DNA from: Lachnospiraceae bacterium 3-1
GTDB lineage: Bacteria; Bacillota; Clostridia; Lachnospirales; Lachnospiraceae
Direction of reading: 5' to 3'
Length of the DNA stretch: 64,000 bases
Assembly (NCBI GenBank): GCA_000403255.2
Contig: KE159582.1
Coordinates: 62,001-126,000 of the forward strand
Shown: positions 41,336 through 51,792 of the stretch, in pieces
Numbering within the stretch: position 1 is the stretch's first letter
How the letters are laid out: each line of letters opens with the position of its first letter
Translations under genes and position numbers: made by a program
The notes under the pieces: model-generated
What the model was told of the DNA's origin: nothing
The model's database searches: none
Seen by the model: the letters and a program-made list of their open reading frames with translations, nothing else

Positions 41336-41440
41336 CGGATAAAGTTTTTGCGGGGTGGGGCAAGCTCCATAAGGAAGATGCCCCAAAGTCTTATTTTTAC
41401 ATATAATTATTCTCGTGTTGTGTGATAGTATAACCTATGG

Positions 41441-43153
<1,713 letters not shown>

Positions 43154-43225
43154 TTATCATACCATATCTGTTATAATACTTCAACGCTTTAAAGTCTTAA
43201 TCTTATCTCAGTTGTTGCTTGTCTC

Positions 43226-43489
43226 TCATGGCTTTTGGAGAATACGCTCTGCCTTTTCCTTTATGCTTTCTTTGGATGCTGCATTAAAATGAGTATTGAC
43301 GGTATAAACTGTCCCATCTATCTCTTTCTGGAAATTGATTGGATGAGGATATTGTGACCTGCAAAACCATGCTAACCGTTCTTCTTTTGTCATGGATGAA
43401 AGGCAGTCCGTAATCCCATCAATCATCTGACGGATGGCGGTTTCTTCTAAAAATTCTTCTTTTTCTGTGCCTCTAAAAGGCTCATTCAT
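43226..43489 (-). CDS. TnpW-like transposon protein
   Basis: 87 residues from ATG 43489, behind GGAGG on the minus strand; the longer upstream frame is not needed. C-terminal GTVYTVNTHFNAASKESIKE and KAERILQKP resemble the conserved part of TnpW proteins of Tn4451-like elements, whose role is not known. It overlaps the relaxase stop by 4 bp (ATGA) and so is translated with it. Confidence 0.65.
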   Translation of the reverse strand: MNEPFRGTEKEEFLEETAIRQMIDGITDCLSSMTKEERLAWFCRSQYPHPINFQKEIDGTVYTVNTHFNAASKESIKEKAERILQKP

Positions 43490-44850
43490 CGAAATGTTTC
43501 CTCCCTCCTGTGTTCTGTTTTTACTGGCTGTTTCTGTCGATTTGACCGCTGATTTTCCATCGTGTCGTGGATTTGGTCTAAGCAATTGTCGATATGGGCA
43601 GAGCGTTTTTCAATCCCGTCTGCATATTTCAGCCGCTTTCTAAGTTCCGTTATCTGTTCTGTCACACTCTGTTTTTCTGCTCGGAGAGTCTCTTTTTCGG
43701 CTGGTAAAGCACGGCGTACCTTGTTCCGCAAGTGCTGGCGGTAGTCGATAAGTTTATTCATTTCGGTCTGGTTTTTCTCCCTGTCGGCGTGTAAGTCGGA
43801 GAGTGTAGAGATATTATGCTTTGACATATACTGTACCTGTGCGGTAATCTCATCCAGTTTCCGAAGCTCCTCTTTCATCATCGGGCTTGTCGGCTTGTAG
43901 TCCGTGCCTTTGGGAAATATCCCTAACTGATAGCACCAGTAGTAATATAACGCTAAGATTCCCGTGGTTTTCTGATGCGGCTTCCATGCTTTTTTGTACT
44001 GCTCTGGCATATGCGGGGAGTAGGAAATCCTCGCTTTGTAGTTCCCATATCGGGAAGTCCCTCCTAAACATGACCGTATGAAATCGGGCGTCAGCCTCTC
44101 GTCAAGCGTGTCTAACCTTTTGAAATGCTTATACTGTGGCAACTTCATTTTCCAATGGCTGCCCGAAAAATCAACCTCATATCCCTTGTCGGTAAGATAT
44201 TTCATCATGTGCTGTAAATCCCTGCTCCCGTTGATTGCTTCCCTTAAATCTTCCCGATAGACGTTGTATCTTGTCGGCTTTCCGCTTTTTTCATCCAGAT
44301 ACAGCGGTCTTGAGGGGGCTTTCTTCGGGTTGTCAATTACCGACAGTCCGTACTCAAGGCACAATCGGTCGGACACTTTCCTTAACCTTTTCTGCTCCGA
44401 TTTTGAGTAATTATATTTGCTCCCATCCAGATAAGAAACGGAGTTGAAGCAGAAATGATTATGCAGATGTCCTTTGTCAAGGTGGGTGGCAACAATTATC
44501 TGGTACTTGTCGCCCCACATCTCCCTTGCTAGCTTCAACCCGATTTCATGGCACTGTTCGGGCGTTACCTCGTCTGGCTTGAAGCTCTGGTAGCCGTGCC
44601 AAGCGATATATCCGCCTGTCTTTTGGTACTGTTTTTTTGTCAAAATCATCTGCTGTAATGCTGTTTCTTTCAGACAGTTGATTGCGGAAACATACTCGCT
44701 CTCATTTGTTTTAAATGGATTCTTCACATAGGAGAATACGTCAAAGAAGTCCTGCATTTCCCGATTCGGCACGGTCTTTTCTGGGTTTTCTATATAGTTA
44801 ATCACGTCTTTTATGCTCCCTTTGACATGCCATAGGCTCGTTACCGCCAT
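43486..44850 (-). CDS. MobA/VirD2-type relaxase (MOBP) of the Tn4451-like unit
   Basis: 454 residues. Relaxase domain at the N terminus: LWHVKGSIKDVINYIENPEK, GGYIAWHGYQSFKPDEVTPE, and the metal-binding histidines in ATHLDKGHLHNHFCFNSVSY (about residue 135). A coiled coil (about 350-445) follows. It nicks the transfer origin of its own element, separate from the MobV system of the host IME. It starts 1 bp after a MobC-like gene with which it is co-transcribed. Confidence 0.9.
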   Translation of the reverse strand: MAVTSLWHVKGSIKDVINYIENPEKTVPNREMQDFFDVFSYVKNPFKTNESEYVSAINCLKETALQQMILTKKQYQKTGGYIAWHGYQSFKPDEVTPEQCHEIGLKLAREMWGDKYQIIVATHLDKGHLHNHFCFNSVSYLDGSKYNYSKSEQKRLRKVSDRLCLEYGLSVIDNPKKAPSRPLYLDEKSGKPTRYNVYREDLREAINGSRDLQHMMKYLTDKGYEVDFSGSHWKMKLPQYKHFKRLDTLDERLTPDFIRSCLGGTSRYGNYKARISYSPHMPEQYKKAWKPHQKTTGILALYYYWCYQLGIFPKGTDYKPTSPMMKEELRKLDEITAQVQYMSKHNISTLSDLHADREKNQTEMNKLIDYRQHLRNKVRRALPAEKETLRAEKQSVTEQITELRKRLKYADGIEKRSAHIDNCLDQIHDTMENQRSNRQKQPVKTEHRREETFR

Positions 44851-44851
44851 A

Positions 44852-45208
44852 TCAGACCTCCCCCTGTTCCGTCAATTCTTCTATGCTAAACCGTTGTGGG
44901 AAAGTTGTTTTCTGTTGCAGTTCTAAGATAAAATCCTCAATCTCCTTGCAGATTTCAGCGGCGGTTGGATAGTAAGGAACACACTTTTTAAAGGCAGAAT
45001 GTACCTCATAAAGTGTGTTCAGCAAAGCCCAAAATTCTTTCTCTGGCTTTGGCTGCGGGGCGTTTCCTTTGCATAACTGGCACATAAATTCTGCTGCGGA
45101 CAGACCACAAGCAGCAGCGCACTGCTTTAATTTTTCATGTTCTTCCTCATTCAATCGGACAGTAATCGGGACATTCCGCACGTATTTTTCTGATTTTTCT
45201 TTGCTCAT
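44852..45208 (-). CDS. MobC-like relaxosome protein of the Tn4451-like unit
   Basis: 118 residues. VPITVRLNEEEHEKLKQCAA and ACGLSAAEFMCQLCKG form a ribbon-helix-helix DNA-binding domain, typical of MobC proteins that accompany MOBP relaxases; the C-terminal half is helical. RBS GGAGGATAAG on the minus strand. Directly upstream is an inverted-repeat-rich stretch that is a good oriT candidate. Confidence 0.8.
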   Translation of the reverse strand: MSKEKSEKYVRNVPITVRLNEEEHEKLKQCAAACGLSAAEFMCQLCKGNAPQPKPEKEFWALLNTLYEVHSAFKKCVPYYPTAAEICKEIEDFILELQQKTTFPQRFSIEELTEQGEV

Positions 45209-45275
45209 TTTTCTTATCCTCCAGTCTTAAATTTCTTTCTTCGGGGTATTCAGGGGCTGTTCCCTGGGTAAGTTA

Positions 45276-45500
45276 CGCCCACTTATTTTGTGTGGGCGGG
45301 ATTGTGGCTGACACAATCCGATGCTCGCTCTATCTCTGTGGACAACGCCGCAGAGCATTTTTCTTTGTAACAGCATTCTTCCATACCTGTCTTACCCTCC
45401 GAAAAGAAAACCCTATGTCCCTGCACCTCCGTTCTGGATTTGATTTCTCTTGACTTTTGGATAAATGAAAAAGCCGCTACACCGCACCACGAACGACAGG
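45276..45500. other. oriT candidate of the Tn4451-like unit
   Basis: In the gap 45209-45843, upstream of the MobC and MOBP relaxase genes: CGCCCAC/GTGGGCG (45276/45292), GGATTGTG-gctga-CACAATCC (45299-45319) and CAGGAG-tgtttt-CTCCTG (near 45500). No gene in this gap is convincing. Confidence 0.45.
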
Positions 45501-45843
45501 AGTGTTTTCTCCTGCTCGGATTCGCAATGCTGTGTAACGGCTTTGAGATTCAAAACCATGCTGCCATACACCAACCGAAAAGGGCAACATACTTTCGGCG
45601 GCGGTCAGTCTTGTCCGTTGGCTGACATTTCATTCTTACATTTATGTGCTATTTAATTTTCAATCTTCCAATTCCCTCATGGGTATTTTAGAATACCATA
45701 GTGGCTGTATCCATGCCAAGATTTTGGGCAAATTTTTTAGTATTCCCTGTGGACGAGAATTTTATTCACCTACTTTGAAAATTGGGCAAGGGAATTTTAT
45801 CCCCCACCCAATAGTCCATAAGAAAACAGAAAATATTAGATGA

Positions 45844-46269
45844 TTATAAAATCTTCCGCAGCTTTTTCCGCAAGTGGTCTAACCTTGCATAGATAGCCCC
45901 TGTTGTCAATCCCACAAGCGGGGCAATTTCCTTTGTGGAATAGCCCTGCATTTTTAGCGGGATGATTTGCAGGGTACGCCTGTCCACTGTGAGCAATGCC
46001 CGATACAGAGTTTCGTCTTCAATCTCGTCCAGTAAATCAGCGACAGTCTTTAGCTCGGTAGTCTGTTCCCTGTCTGCCATCCCCTCAAGGTATTCTCCAA
46101 AGTTGCTTGTCCAATGATAAAACCGTCTGTTAGAATTGAAGTCTGCCCTGTCGTCTGTGCAGATTTGTTCAATGGTGTTTTCATCAACTCCATGCTCCCG
46201 CAATATTTTTTCCTCGGCTTCTTTCCAGATAAACCATTTCCTGTTCTCCCGTCCGTTGTTGTATGCCAT
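45844..46269 (-). CDS. Sigma-70 region 4-like protein
   Basis: 141 residues from ATG 46269, preceded by GGAGGAAAAAAG on the minus strand. The C terminus RRTLQIIPLKMQGYSTKEIA, PLVGLTTGAIYARLDHLRKK has the helix-turn-helix of sigma factor region 4, with an acidic middle. There is no region 2, so it may act as a DNA-binding regulator or partial sigma. Such genes are common in Tn4451-like and conjugative elements. The 489 bp to the next feature hold several inverted repeats (CTACTTCT/AGAAGTAG at 46453; CGCCCGCCA/TGGTGGGCG near 46670). Confidence 0.75.
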   Translation of the reverse strand: MAYNNGRENRKWFIWKEAEEKILREHGVDENTIEQICTDDRADFNSNRRFYHWTSNFGEYLEGMADREQTTELKTVADLLDEIEDETLYRALLTVDRRTLQIIPLKMQGYSTKEIAPLVGLTTGAIYARLDHLRKKLRKIL

Positions 46270-46758
46270 TCTTTTTTCCTCCAATCTGAAATTTTTGAAA
46301 ATGCTAAAATCCAGATTGGATAGGCGGCGAACGACAGCCAACAGCAGAAACAGCCCCTCGGCACATTCCGATAAAAAACGACAAAAGAAAAACCGCAAAG
46401 GCTCTGTGTCCTCTACGGTTATAAGTAATCTCAATTCTGTTAAGTGGAGATTCTACTTCTGGTTTCATGGTGAGAAGTAGCGTTGCATGGGCAGGGATTT
46501 TTTTAACTGGCTTCCTGCCATTCTCCGATATGCTATGTATAAACCGACTCTGTGTTGCATGAGCAGATAAATAACTACCCGAAAAAAGAACATAAAAAAT
46601 CCCTCCAAACTCTAAAACAGGTCTGGAGAGTGTCTGTTAAGTTTTTTGGGCATAGCAAAATCGCCCGCCACACGCCGTTTTTTTTATTTGGTGGGCGGTT
46701 GCTTTAAAACCTTATGAAATGAAAGAGAGCCGACAGACTATGATATTAACTCATATGA

Positions 46759-46848
46759 TTATCGGCTCTGCATCTATGTGTCTGGCTCTTTAATAACTGC
46801 TATTTCAAATTTCTTGCTTTTCAAGATTGCACATTTACTTTTTGGCAT
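46759..46848 (-). pseudogene. Remnant of a second cysteine-rich KTR gene
   Basis: On the minus strand, MPKSKCAILKSKKFEIAVIK, EPDT, stop, MQSR, stop matches the last third of the intact KTR protein at 47595 (CPKCKQETLI...MSVIREPDAKTQSR). The 37 bp at 46761-46797 and 47597-47633 are a recognisable direct repeat around the XRE gene. A decayed duplicate. Confidence 0.6.
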
Positions 46849-46875
46849 AATTTTTTCATTTCTTGACTTATAATT

Positions 46876-47358
46876 TTATAAAAGTTCACTATCTAAAGCT
46901 CGTAAATTTATGACAGAGACTATTTCCTGTTGTATTCTTTTAACTTCATCAATTCTAACTCTGCCAATACGGTTTCTTTCCATTTTATAATCTACATCTG
47001 GAAATAATTTTTCCAGCAAATTATTTATTTCTGGAGATGCCCCCATTGAAGCTATCACAAGTGATGTCATATCATATTGTTCCAGTATATCTCTTAATTC
47101 GTTTTCTGGAACTTTTGATAATTGTTCAAAATCAGTTATTTTTTTAGTCGGTATATTCGGCTCTAAAATATCATTTATTGTAATTCCGTAAAGCTTAGAT
47201 ATTTTTAACAGAACCTCTAAATCTGGAATAGCTGCTCCCGTTTCCCATTTTGAAACAGCTTGTCTGGATATATCCAACCTTTTTGCTAATTCGTCTTGTG
47301 TGAAGTTATGTTTTTTTCGCAGTAATTGCAAATATTTTGAAATGATGTTTGTATTCAT
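46876..47358 (-). CDS. XRE-family regulator next to the exporter
   Basis: 160 residues from ATG 47358 with GGAGGG upstream on the minus strand. HTH at 5-60: ISKYLQLLRKKHNFTQDELA, KRLDISRQAVSKWETGAAIP, DLEVLLKISKLYGI. A C-terminal helical region follows (DFEQLSKVPENELRDILEQY). Lies between the KTR gene and its remnant; it may control the local resistance cassette. Confidence 0.85.
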   Translation of the reverse strand: MNTNIISKYLQLLRKKHNFTQDELAKRLDISRQAVSKWETGAAIPDLEVLLKISKLYGITINDILEPNIPTKKITDFEQLSKVPENELRDILEQYDMTSLVIASMGASPEINNLLEKLFPDVDYKMERNRIGRVRIDEVKRIQQEIVSVINLRALDSELL

Positions 47359-47594
47359 AAAAATTCCCTCCTTTTTTCTATTATAAAATGACCTTATAGA
47401 AAAATAAAGAGCTTGAAAAGTGCCAAAAAGCAATTAGCGGTTGCTGTCATTTACCTTATTTCGATGGATGTCTTATCTGTATTCGATGTATCGCAGACTT
47501 TCTAGTATTGTAAGATAAAGCAGTAAAATGAAAAATCTTGACTGTCTGCGTAAGCAAAAACAGAGCCAACAAACTGTGGTTTTATTTCACAAGT

Positions 47595-47783
47595 TCATCG
47601 GCTCTGCGTCTTTGCGTCTGGCTCTCTGATAACAGACATATTCATTTGTCGGACATTTATAAGAGTTTCCTGTTTGCATTTTGGGCAAAATAAAGGGAAT
47701 TTCTCAAGCACCGTATCTTCACGCAATTTCAATCTCGTCTTGTTTCCGCATACAGGACACAATAACCACTTTTCCTGCTTCAT
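47595..47783 (-). CDS. Cysteine-rich KTR-domain protein
   Basis: 62 residues with two zinc-ribbon CxxC pairs: LLCPVCGNKTRLKLREDTVL and LFCPKCKQETLINVRQ, then MSVIREPDAKTQSR. The KTR motif after the first CxxC gives the family its name. Small proteins of this kind often sit beside resistance genes in Bacillota mobile elements. Overlaps the MFS exporter stop by 4 bp, so they are co-expressed. Function unknown. Confidence 0.85.
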   Translation of the reverse strand: MKQEKWLLCPVCGNKTRLKLREDTVLEKFPLFCPKCKQETLINVRQMNMSVIREPDAKTQSR

Positions 47784-49033
47784 GCTGACACCTCCTGCTG
47801 TTCCTTTTCCATATTCTTAAAGAAGCTCATTGCAGATAATCCTACAATGCAAACTATGATGCCAGTTGGGATTAAGACAAAATATACAGCACTGTAAAAT
47901 CTGTCAAACAAAAAACCGTACACAATTTGTCCTATGGGCTGGACACACAAAGTAACCGTTGATGTATAAGCCATCACTTTTCCTATGAAATGATTTGGCG
48001 TCCTCTGCTGTATGAGGGAAACAGCAAAAATAGAAAATATACTGATAACAGCCTGCATACCGCAAAATGATACAACCGTAACGCCATACTTTATAATAGC
48101 GTTCACTGGCAAAAGGAAAACAATGCCGGCAGGGATAATAAAAATACCAAGAGTTGCAAGCAGGACAGATAATTTATGTATTTTCAATTTTTCTGCCAAA
48201 ACTCCTGCGGCAATGCTCCCCAAGATTGTAGCGACTGCCAACGCACTTTCCGCAGCCCCATAATACTTTGCATTCAATCCGAGGACAGTCCGCACAAGAA
48301 AGGGGAGCCCGACTATGGTAATGCCCATCACAAAAAACCTTGAGAATGCCGTTAAGAGCAGCATCTTTGATATGCTGGTCTGTTCTTTTGAAATATACTG
48401 CATACTTGATAAAAAATCCTGTTTAACAATCTGAAGCACACCGCCTTGACTTTGAATACGCTGATAGCTCAATTTTATAAAACATTCAAACAGGGCAGTA
48501 ATAAAAAAACAGACAACGCTCGCATACATCACGGGTTTCAGTCCAAACACGGCATATAATACACCGCCCAACATAGGGGCAATCAGATAGGATAAAGACG
48601 CCACTTGATTTACAACGGCATTTCCTTTCATAATATTGTCACCTTGTAACATGGTGGGAATACACGCTTGAACAGTAGGCGTTTCAAACGCACCCAAAAT
48701 AGAAAGTATAATAAGCAACGTACTGATTACGGCAATGGCATTGCTTTCCGACAAGAATAATGCCGCACATAAAACGGATACGCCAGTCAATGCGTCTAAC
48801 GCCACCATAATATTTCGTCTGTCTGCCCTGTCCGTCAAGATACCGCCAAGCGGTGACAAAAGAATGGTCGGGATTGTAGCAGCAGACAATATCCCTGCAA
48901 ATATGGCTGCCGAACCAGTCGCTTCCAGTACATACATGGACAGTGCCAGTTTCAATATAAAATTTCCAAACAATGAGGTTAGCTGCCCCAAAATAAGGAG
49001 CGTAAAATTTTTCGTAAATAATTTTTCCGTCAT
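47780..49033 (-). CDS. MFS efflux protein
   Basis: 417 residues with about 12 membrane segments. N-terminal half: FTLLILGQLTSLFGNFILKL and the loop motif PLGGILTDRADRRNIMVALD between helices 2 and 3, typical of the MFS drug/macrolide/enterobactin exporter group. Expected to pump out a drug or toxic compound by proton antiport; the substrate cannot be read from sequence. It overlaps the upstream TetR gene by 4 bp and is followed by the KTR gene, so the three are one operon controlled by the TetR protein. Confidence 0.88.
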   Translation of the reverse strand: MTEKLFTKNFTLLILGQLTSLFGNFILKLALSMYVLEATGSAAIFAGILSAATIPTILLSPLGGILTDRADRRNIMVALDALTGVSVLCAALFLSESNAIAVISTLLIILSILGAFETPTVQACIPTMLQGDNIMKGNAVVNQVASLSYLIAPMLGGVLYAVFGLKPVMYASVVCFFITALFECFIKLSYQRIQSQGGVLQIVKQDFLSSMQYISKEQTSISKMLLLTAFSRFFVMGITIVGLPFLVRTVLGLNAKYYGAAESALAVATILGSIAAGVLAEKLKIHKLSVLLATLGIFIIPAGIVFLLPVNAIIKYGVTVVSFCGMQAVISIFSIFAVSLIQQRTPNHFIGKVMAYTSTVTLCVQPIGQIVYGFLFDRFYSAVYFVLIPTGIIVCIVGLSAMSFFKNMEKEQQEVSA

Positions 49034-49740
49034 GGCTGATTCCCTCCTTTTTCATTGTTGCTGTCGGCTTCTTCCGACATAAAGGTATGCCCGCAGGGTG
49101 TTTCCGTAATATCAGTGATAAATTTTTCTGTAAAGGTTGTCGCATCATCATCATAAAGCGGCAGTCCCATATGGGCTAACACTTCTTTCACAAAATGATA
49201 TTTATGATACAGTTCTTCCTCTGTTGCAGGGAATACCGAGGGCATGAGCCAGAAGTTGATAAGCGGCAAAAGCTCGGAAAGCTCCTTTATGTATTCCGTC
49301 TTGATAGAACCGTCCTTTTTTCCCTCCTCCAACAATTCCAACCACAAGGGGGTTAATACACGCCTGTTTTCTGCAACTGCCGCCGCTAAAATGTGCGGGT
49401 CTTTCAAAATCGGGACTGCCTGCATATTTATCTGGTTTCGTTCATCGTCCGACTGATTCAGTGTAAGCAACAACCTGATTTTTTGCAAACCGTTCAAGTC
49501 ATCCCTCTCCTTTACTGCTTCAAATGGGTTGTCCTCGAAAAACATTTGATTGCCTAATGCGTACATTACTTCCTCTTTGCTTTGAAAACAACGGTAAAAC
49601 ATTCCTTTTGCTCCGCCTACCATATCCATAATGTCAGAAACCGAAGTTTCTTCGTACCCTTTGGAGATAAACAGTTTCTGTGCTGCATCTAGTATTTCCT
49701 TTTTCCATTGTTCTGGTGTCTTTTTTACAGGTCTAGCCAA
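49030..49740 (-). CDS. TetR/AcrR-family repressor of the exporter operon
   Basis: 236 residues starting at TTG (49738-49740) behind AAGGAGGTG. N-terminal HTH: KKEILDAAQKLFISKGYEET, SVSDIMDMVGGAKGMFYRCF, QSKEEVMYALG. The ligand-binding domain is long and helical. A 27-bp inverted repeat just upstream is the likely operator, so it should repress its own operon (TetR, MFS, KTR) until a ligand binds. Confidence 0.9.
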   Translation of the reverse strand: MARPVKKTPEQWKKEILDAAQKLFISKGYEETSVSDIMDMVGGAKGMFYRCFQSKEEVMYALGNQMFFEDNPFEAVKERDDLNGLQKIRLLLTLNQSDDERNQINMQAVPILKDPHILAAAVAENRRVLTPLWLELLEEGKKDGSIKTEYIKELSELLPLINFWLMPSVFPATEEELYHKYHFVKEVLAHMGLPLYDDDATTFTEKFITDITETPCGHTFMSEEADSNNEKGGNQP

Positions 49741-49764
49741 ATGTTATTGCACCTCCTTTGTATT

Positions 49765-49791
49765 TAGTTATTGACTTTAAGTCAATAACTA
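49765..49791 (-). promoter_or_regulatory. TetR operator overlapping the exporter promoter
   Basis: TAGTTATTGACTT and its perfect mirror AAGTCAATAACTA around a central T. On the minus strand it contains TTGACT as -35, and TACAAA 17 bp on can act as -10. The RBS of the TetR gene follows directly. Confidence 0.8.
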
Positions 49792-49884
49792 TTTTAGCGC
49801 CATTCTTAAATTTTTGCAATAGCCATAATTTTCCATAGATCAAAAATCACTTATGTGCAAAATCCACAAAATTCTTGACATTTA

Positions 49885-49916
49885 AAAAGCGACAGAGATT
49901 TCTCCCTGTCGCTTTT
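49885..49916 (-). terminator. Terminator after tnpV
   Basis: AAAAGCGACAG and CTGTCGCTTTT form a perfect 11-bp stem with a ten-base loop and T runs on both sides. It separates tnpV from the exporter operon. Confidence 0.85.
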
Positions 49917-49922
49917 GTCCAC

Positions 49923-50297
49923 TTATGCAAAAATAATTTCCTTGTTTACAATCTCCCTTGCACAAGCTCTTAGGTTGCCTAAATGTCCTACCCATTCTAA
50001 GGCGTTTTCAGCCTTTAACTGTTCTGTTATGCCTTGTGCCTGTTTCATGTCCTCAATGAGCCTTTCAAAGCGTTCCTGCGCCTGTCTGTCAATGCTGATA
50101 AGATAAGCATTCAGCTTGCCGCTTGTAAGAAGATTGGTGTATGTAACTTTGCAATATTGCTTCAGATAGTCCAGATGCCGCTGTCCCCATGCGCCTATCG
50201 GCTGTTCTTCTTCGGCGGGCAATCGCAAATCTGGAATAAAATATTCATTTTCTTCGTGATAAGTACCGCCTAACTGTTTAAATAATGATTCGTTCAT
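49923..50297 (-). CDS. tnpV: TnpV-like transposon protein
   Basis: 124 residues from ATG 50297. Family hallmarks: LFKQLGGTYHEENEYFIPDL, LPAEEEQPIGAWGQRHLDYL, YTNLLTSGKLNAYLISIDRQ, QGITEQLKAENALEWVGHLG and NLRACAREIVNKEIIFA. TnpV proteins accompany Tn4451-type elements; their role is unknown. It marks the right side of the Tn4451-like unit. A longer upstream start (50339) is possible, but the family begins at this ATG. A second, broken copy lies at 51793. Confidence 0.88.
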   Translation of the reverse strand: MNESLFKQLGGTYHEENEYFIPDLRLPAEEEQPIGAWGQRHLDYLKQYCKVTYTNLLTSGKLNAYLISIDRQAQERFERLIEDMKQAQGITEQLKAENALEWVGHLGNLRACAREIVNKEIIFA

Positions 50298-50427
50298 TTT
50301 GTAATTCCTCCGTGTGATTTGAATTTGCCTACAATTCAATCATTCTGGCTGTTTACAAAATATAAGGAAATCGACTTCCTTATGACGTTTCCTCCGTGCA
50401 GGGGGCTTTTTACAAAAAGCCGCCCTG

Positions 50428-50481
50428 TCTCGTCTGCCAACTCGGTCGGTTCGCAGCTTGTGTGCCACTGGCACACGCTCA
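50428..50481 (+). repeat. 54-bp palindromic element, copy 1
   Basis: Begins TCTCGTCTGCC, contains GGTCGGTTCGCAGC and the palindrome GTGTGCCA-C-TGGCACAC (50460-50476), and ends GCTCA. An inverted copy with matching changes in the palindrome interrupts the tnpV-like gene at 51910. Confidence 0.6.
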
Positions 50482-50489
50482 CCCCTCGG

Positions 50490-50580
50490 AGAGCGCAAAA
50501 CCCGCTTGCGGGTTGCATTTTTGTTGGCCAGCCGACAAAAGTGCTTTTGCGTTACTTTCGGGAAAGTAACAAAGCCTACC
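50490..50580. other. oriT-like region of IME-B
   Basis: GCGCAAAACCCGC-tt-GCGGGTTGC, GTGCTTTTGCGTTACTTTC and GAAAGTAACAAAG, nearly the same as 33880-33970 in IME-A. The AACCTGC/GCAGGTT stem there is AACCCGC/GCGGGTT here, a paired change. It lies directly before the MobV relaxase gene. Confidence 0.65.
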
Positions 50581-50626
50581 AGCCGAAAAGAAAGGGCGTG
50601 ATTTTATAAGACGGACGATTAGCGCA

Positions 50627-51784
50627 ATGGTGGGGAAAGGCTCGGTCAACCATAACAGCCGTAAATTCAAAGCGGAGAATGTTGACGGAGAACGGTCACA
50701 TCTCAATGTAGATTACTGCAATGAGAATATAAAGAAAGTGTATCATAAGCTATTTGGTGAAGCGTTGCAAAGATATAATGAAAAACAGACGAGGGCAGAC
50801 CGCCGCATTGCCGATTATTATGAGAAGATACGGAACTCAAAGCAGGAAAAGCCGTTCCATGAGCTGATTTTGCAGATTGGGGATAAGGAAAATATGGGCG
50901 CAGGAAGTGAAAACGGACAGCTTGCAAGGCAGATTTTGGATGAATATTATCATGGATTCCAAGAACGAAACCATAATCTCTATGTATTTTCCGCTCATAT
51001 CCATATGGATGAGACAACGCCACATCTTCATATTGATTTTGTCCCATTCACGACTGGCAGCAAGCGTGGACTTGATACGAGGGTATCTCTAAAACAGGCG
51101 TTAGCGGCGCAGGGATTCAAAGGCGGCTCCCGTGGCGATACGGAGTGGAGCCAGTGGGTACAGTCCGAAAAAGAAAATCTTGCCGCTGTGATGGGGCGGC
51201 ATGGCATTGAATGGGAGCATAAAGGCACGCATGAGAAACATTTGTCTGTCCTTGATTATAAAAAGCAGGAGCGGGAAAAAGAGGTCATCCAGCTTGAGGG
51301 GCAGATTTTGGAGAAAAAAGAGGAATTTCAAGTATTGTCGGACAGGGTGGAGAATTACGACAAAGGCATGGAAAATCTAAAAACTCTGGAACAGGTTCTT
51401 GACACTTCTCCAGAGTACCAGTTGCCAGAGCTGCAGGGGTTGATGTCGGCGAAGTCGTATAAGAATAAAGTGGCAGAGCCTTTGGTGCGAAAGCTGAAAT
51501 CGCTTGTTAAAACGGCTCTTATAAGGTGCTTTGAAGCGTGGGACAGCTATTATCGGCTGAATGTTACAAACAGCAATCTCCACCGTGAGAATGACGGGTT
51601 AAGGAGAACCAATGAGAAACTGGCAGGGGAAAATGAAAATCTTCGTGCGGAAAACAAGGATTATAAGCTGCTCCGCAAGGCGTTTGGAAGTAAGCAGATA
51701 GACAATCTTTTAGAGCAGGCAAAAGCAGTACAGCAGTCTAAACAGCGTGGGAAACGCTTTAGAAACAATAAAGAGGAAAGGTAG
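50627..51784 (+). CDS. MobV (Pre/Mob)-type relaxase of IME-B
   Basis: 385 residues from ATG 50627. Homologous to the relaxase at 34075: GKGSVNHNSRKFKAENVD, HIHMDETTPHLHIDFVPFTT with the H-x-D-E-x-x-P-H-x-H metal site, DTRVSLKQALAAQGFKGGSR, HEKHLSVLDYKKQERE, then a coiled coil. In-frame codons before the ATG read I-RRTISA, matching the K-RTISV start of the other copy, so translation may begin at ATA 50606, which has AAAGGG at a good distance. The C-terminal coiled coil is shorter than in the other relaxase. Nicks the adjacent oriT-like site. Confidence 0.9.
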   Translation: MVGKGSVNHNSRKFKAENVDGERSHLNVDYCNENIKKVYHKLFGEALQRYNEKQTRADRRIADYYEKIRNSKQEKPFHELILQIGDKENMGAGSENGQLARQILDEYYHGFQERNHNLYVFSAHIHMDETTPHLHIDFVPFTTGSKRGLDTRVSLKQALAAQGFKGGSRGDTEWSQWVQSEKENLAAVMGRHGIEWEHKGTHEKHLSVLDYKKQEREKEVIQLEGQILEKKEEFQVLSDRVENYDKGMENLKTLEQVLDTSPEYQLPELQGLMSAKSYKNKVAEPLVRKLKSLVKTALIRCFEAWDSYYRLNVTNSNLHRENDGLRRTNEKLAGENENLRAENKDYKLLRKAFGSKQIDNLLEQAKAVQQSKQRGKRFRNNKEER

Positions 51785-51792
51785 GAAACACT

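Noticed and set aside
45440-45656. Plus-strand open frames in the oriT candidate region
   Set aside because: No RBS, two overlapping frames of similar length and no protein-like pattern; the inverted repeats explain the stretch better.
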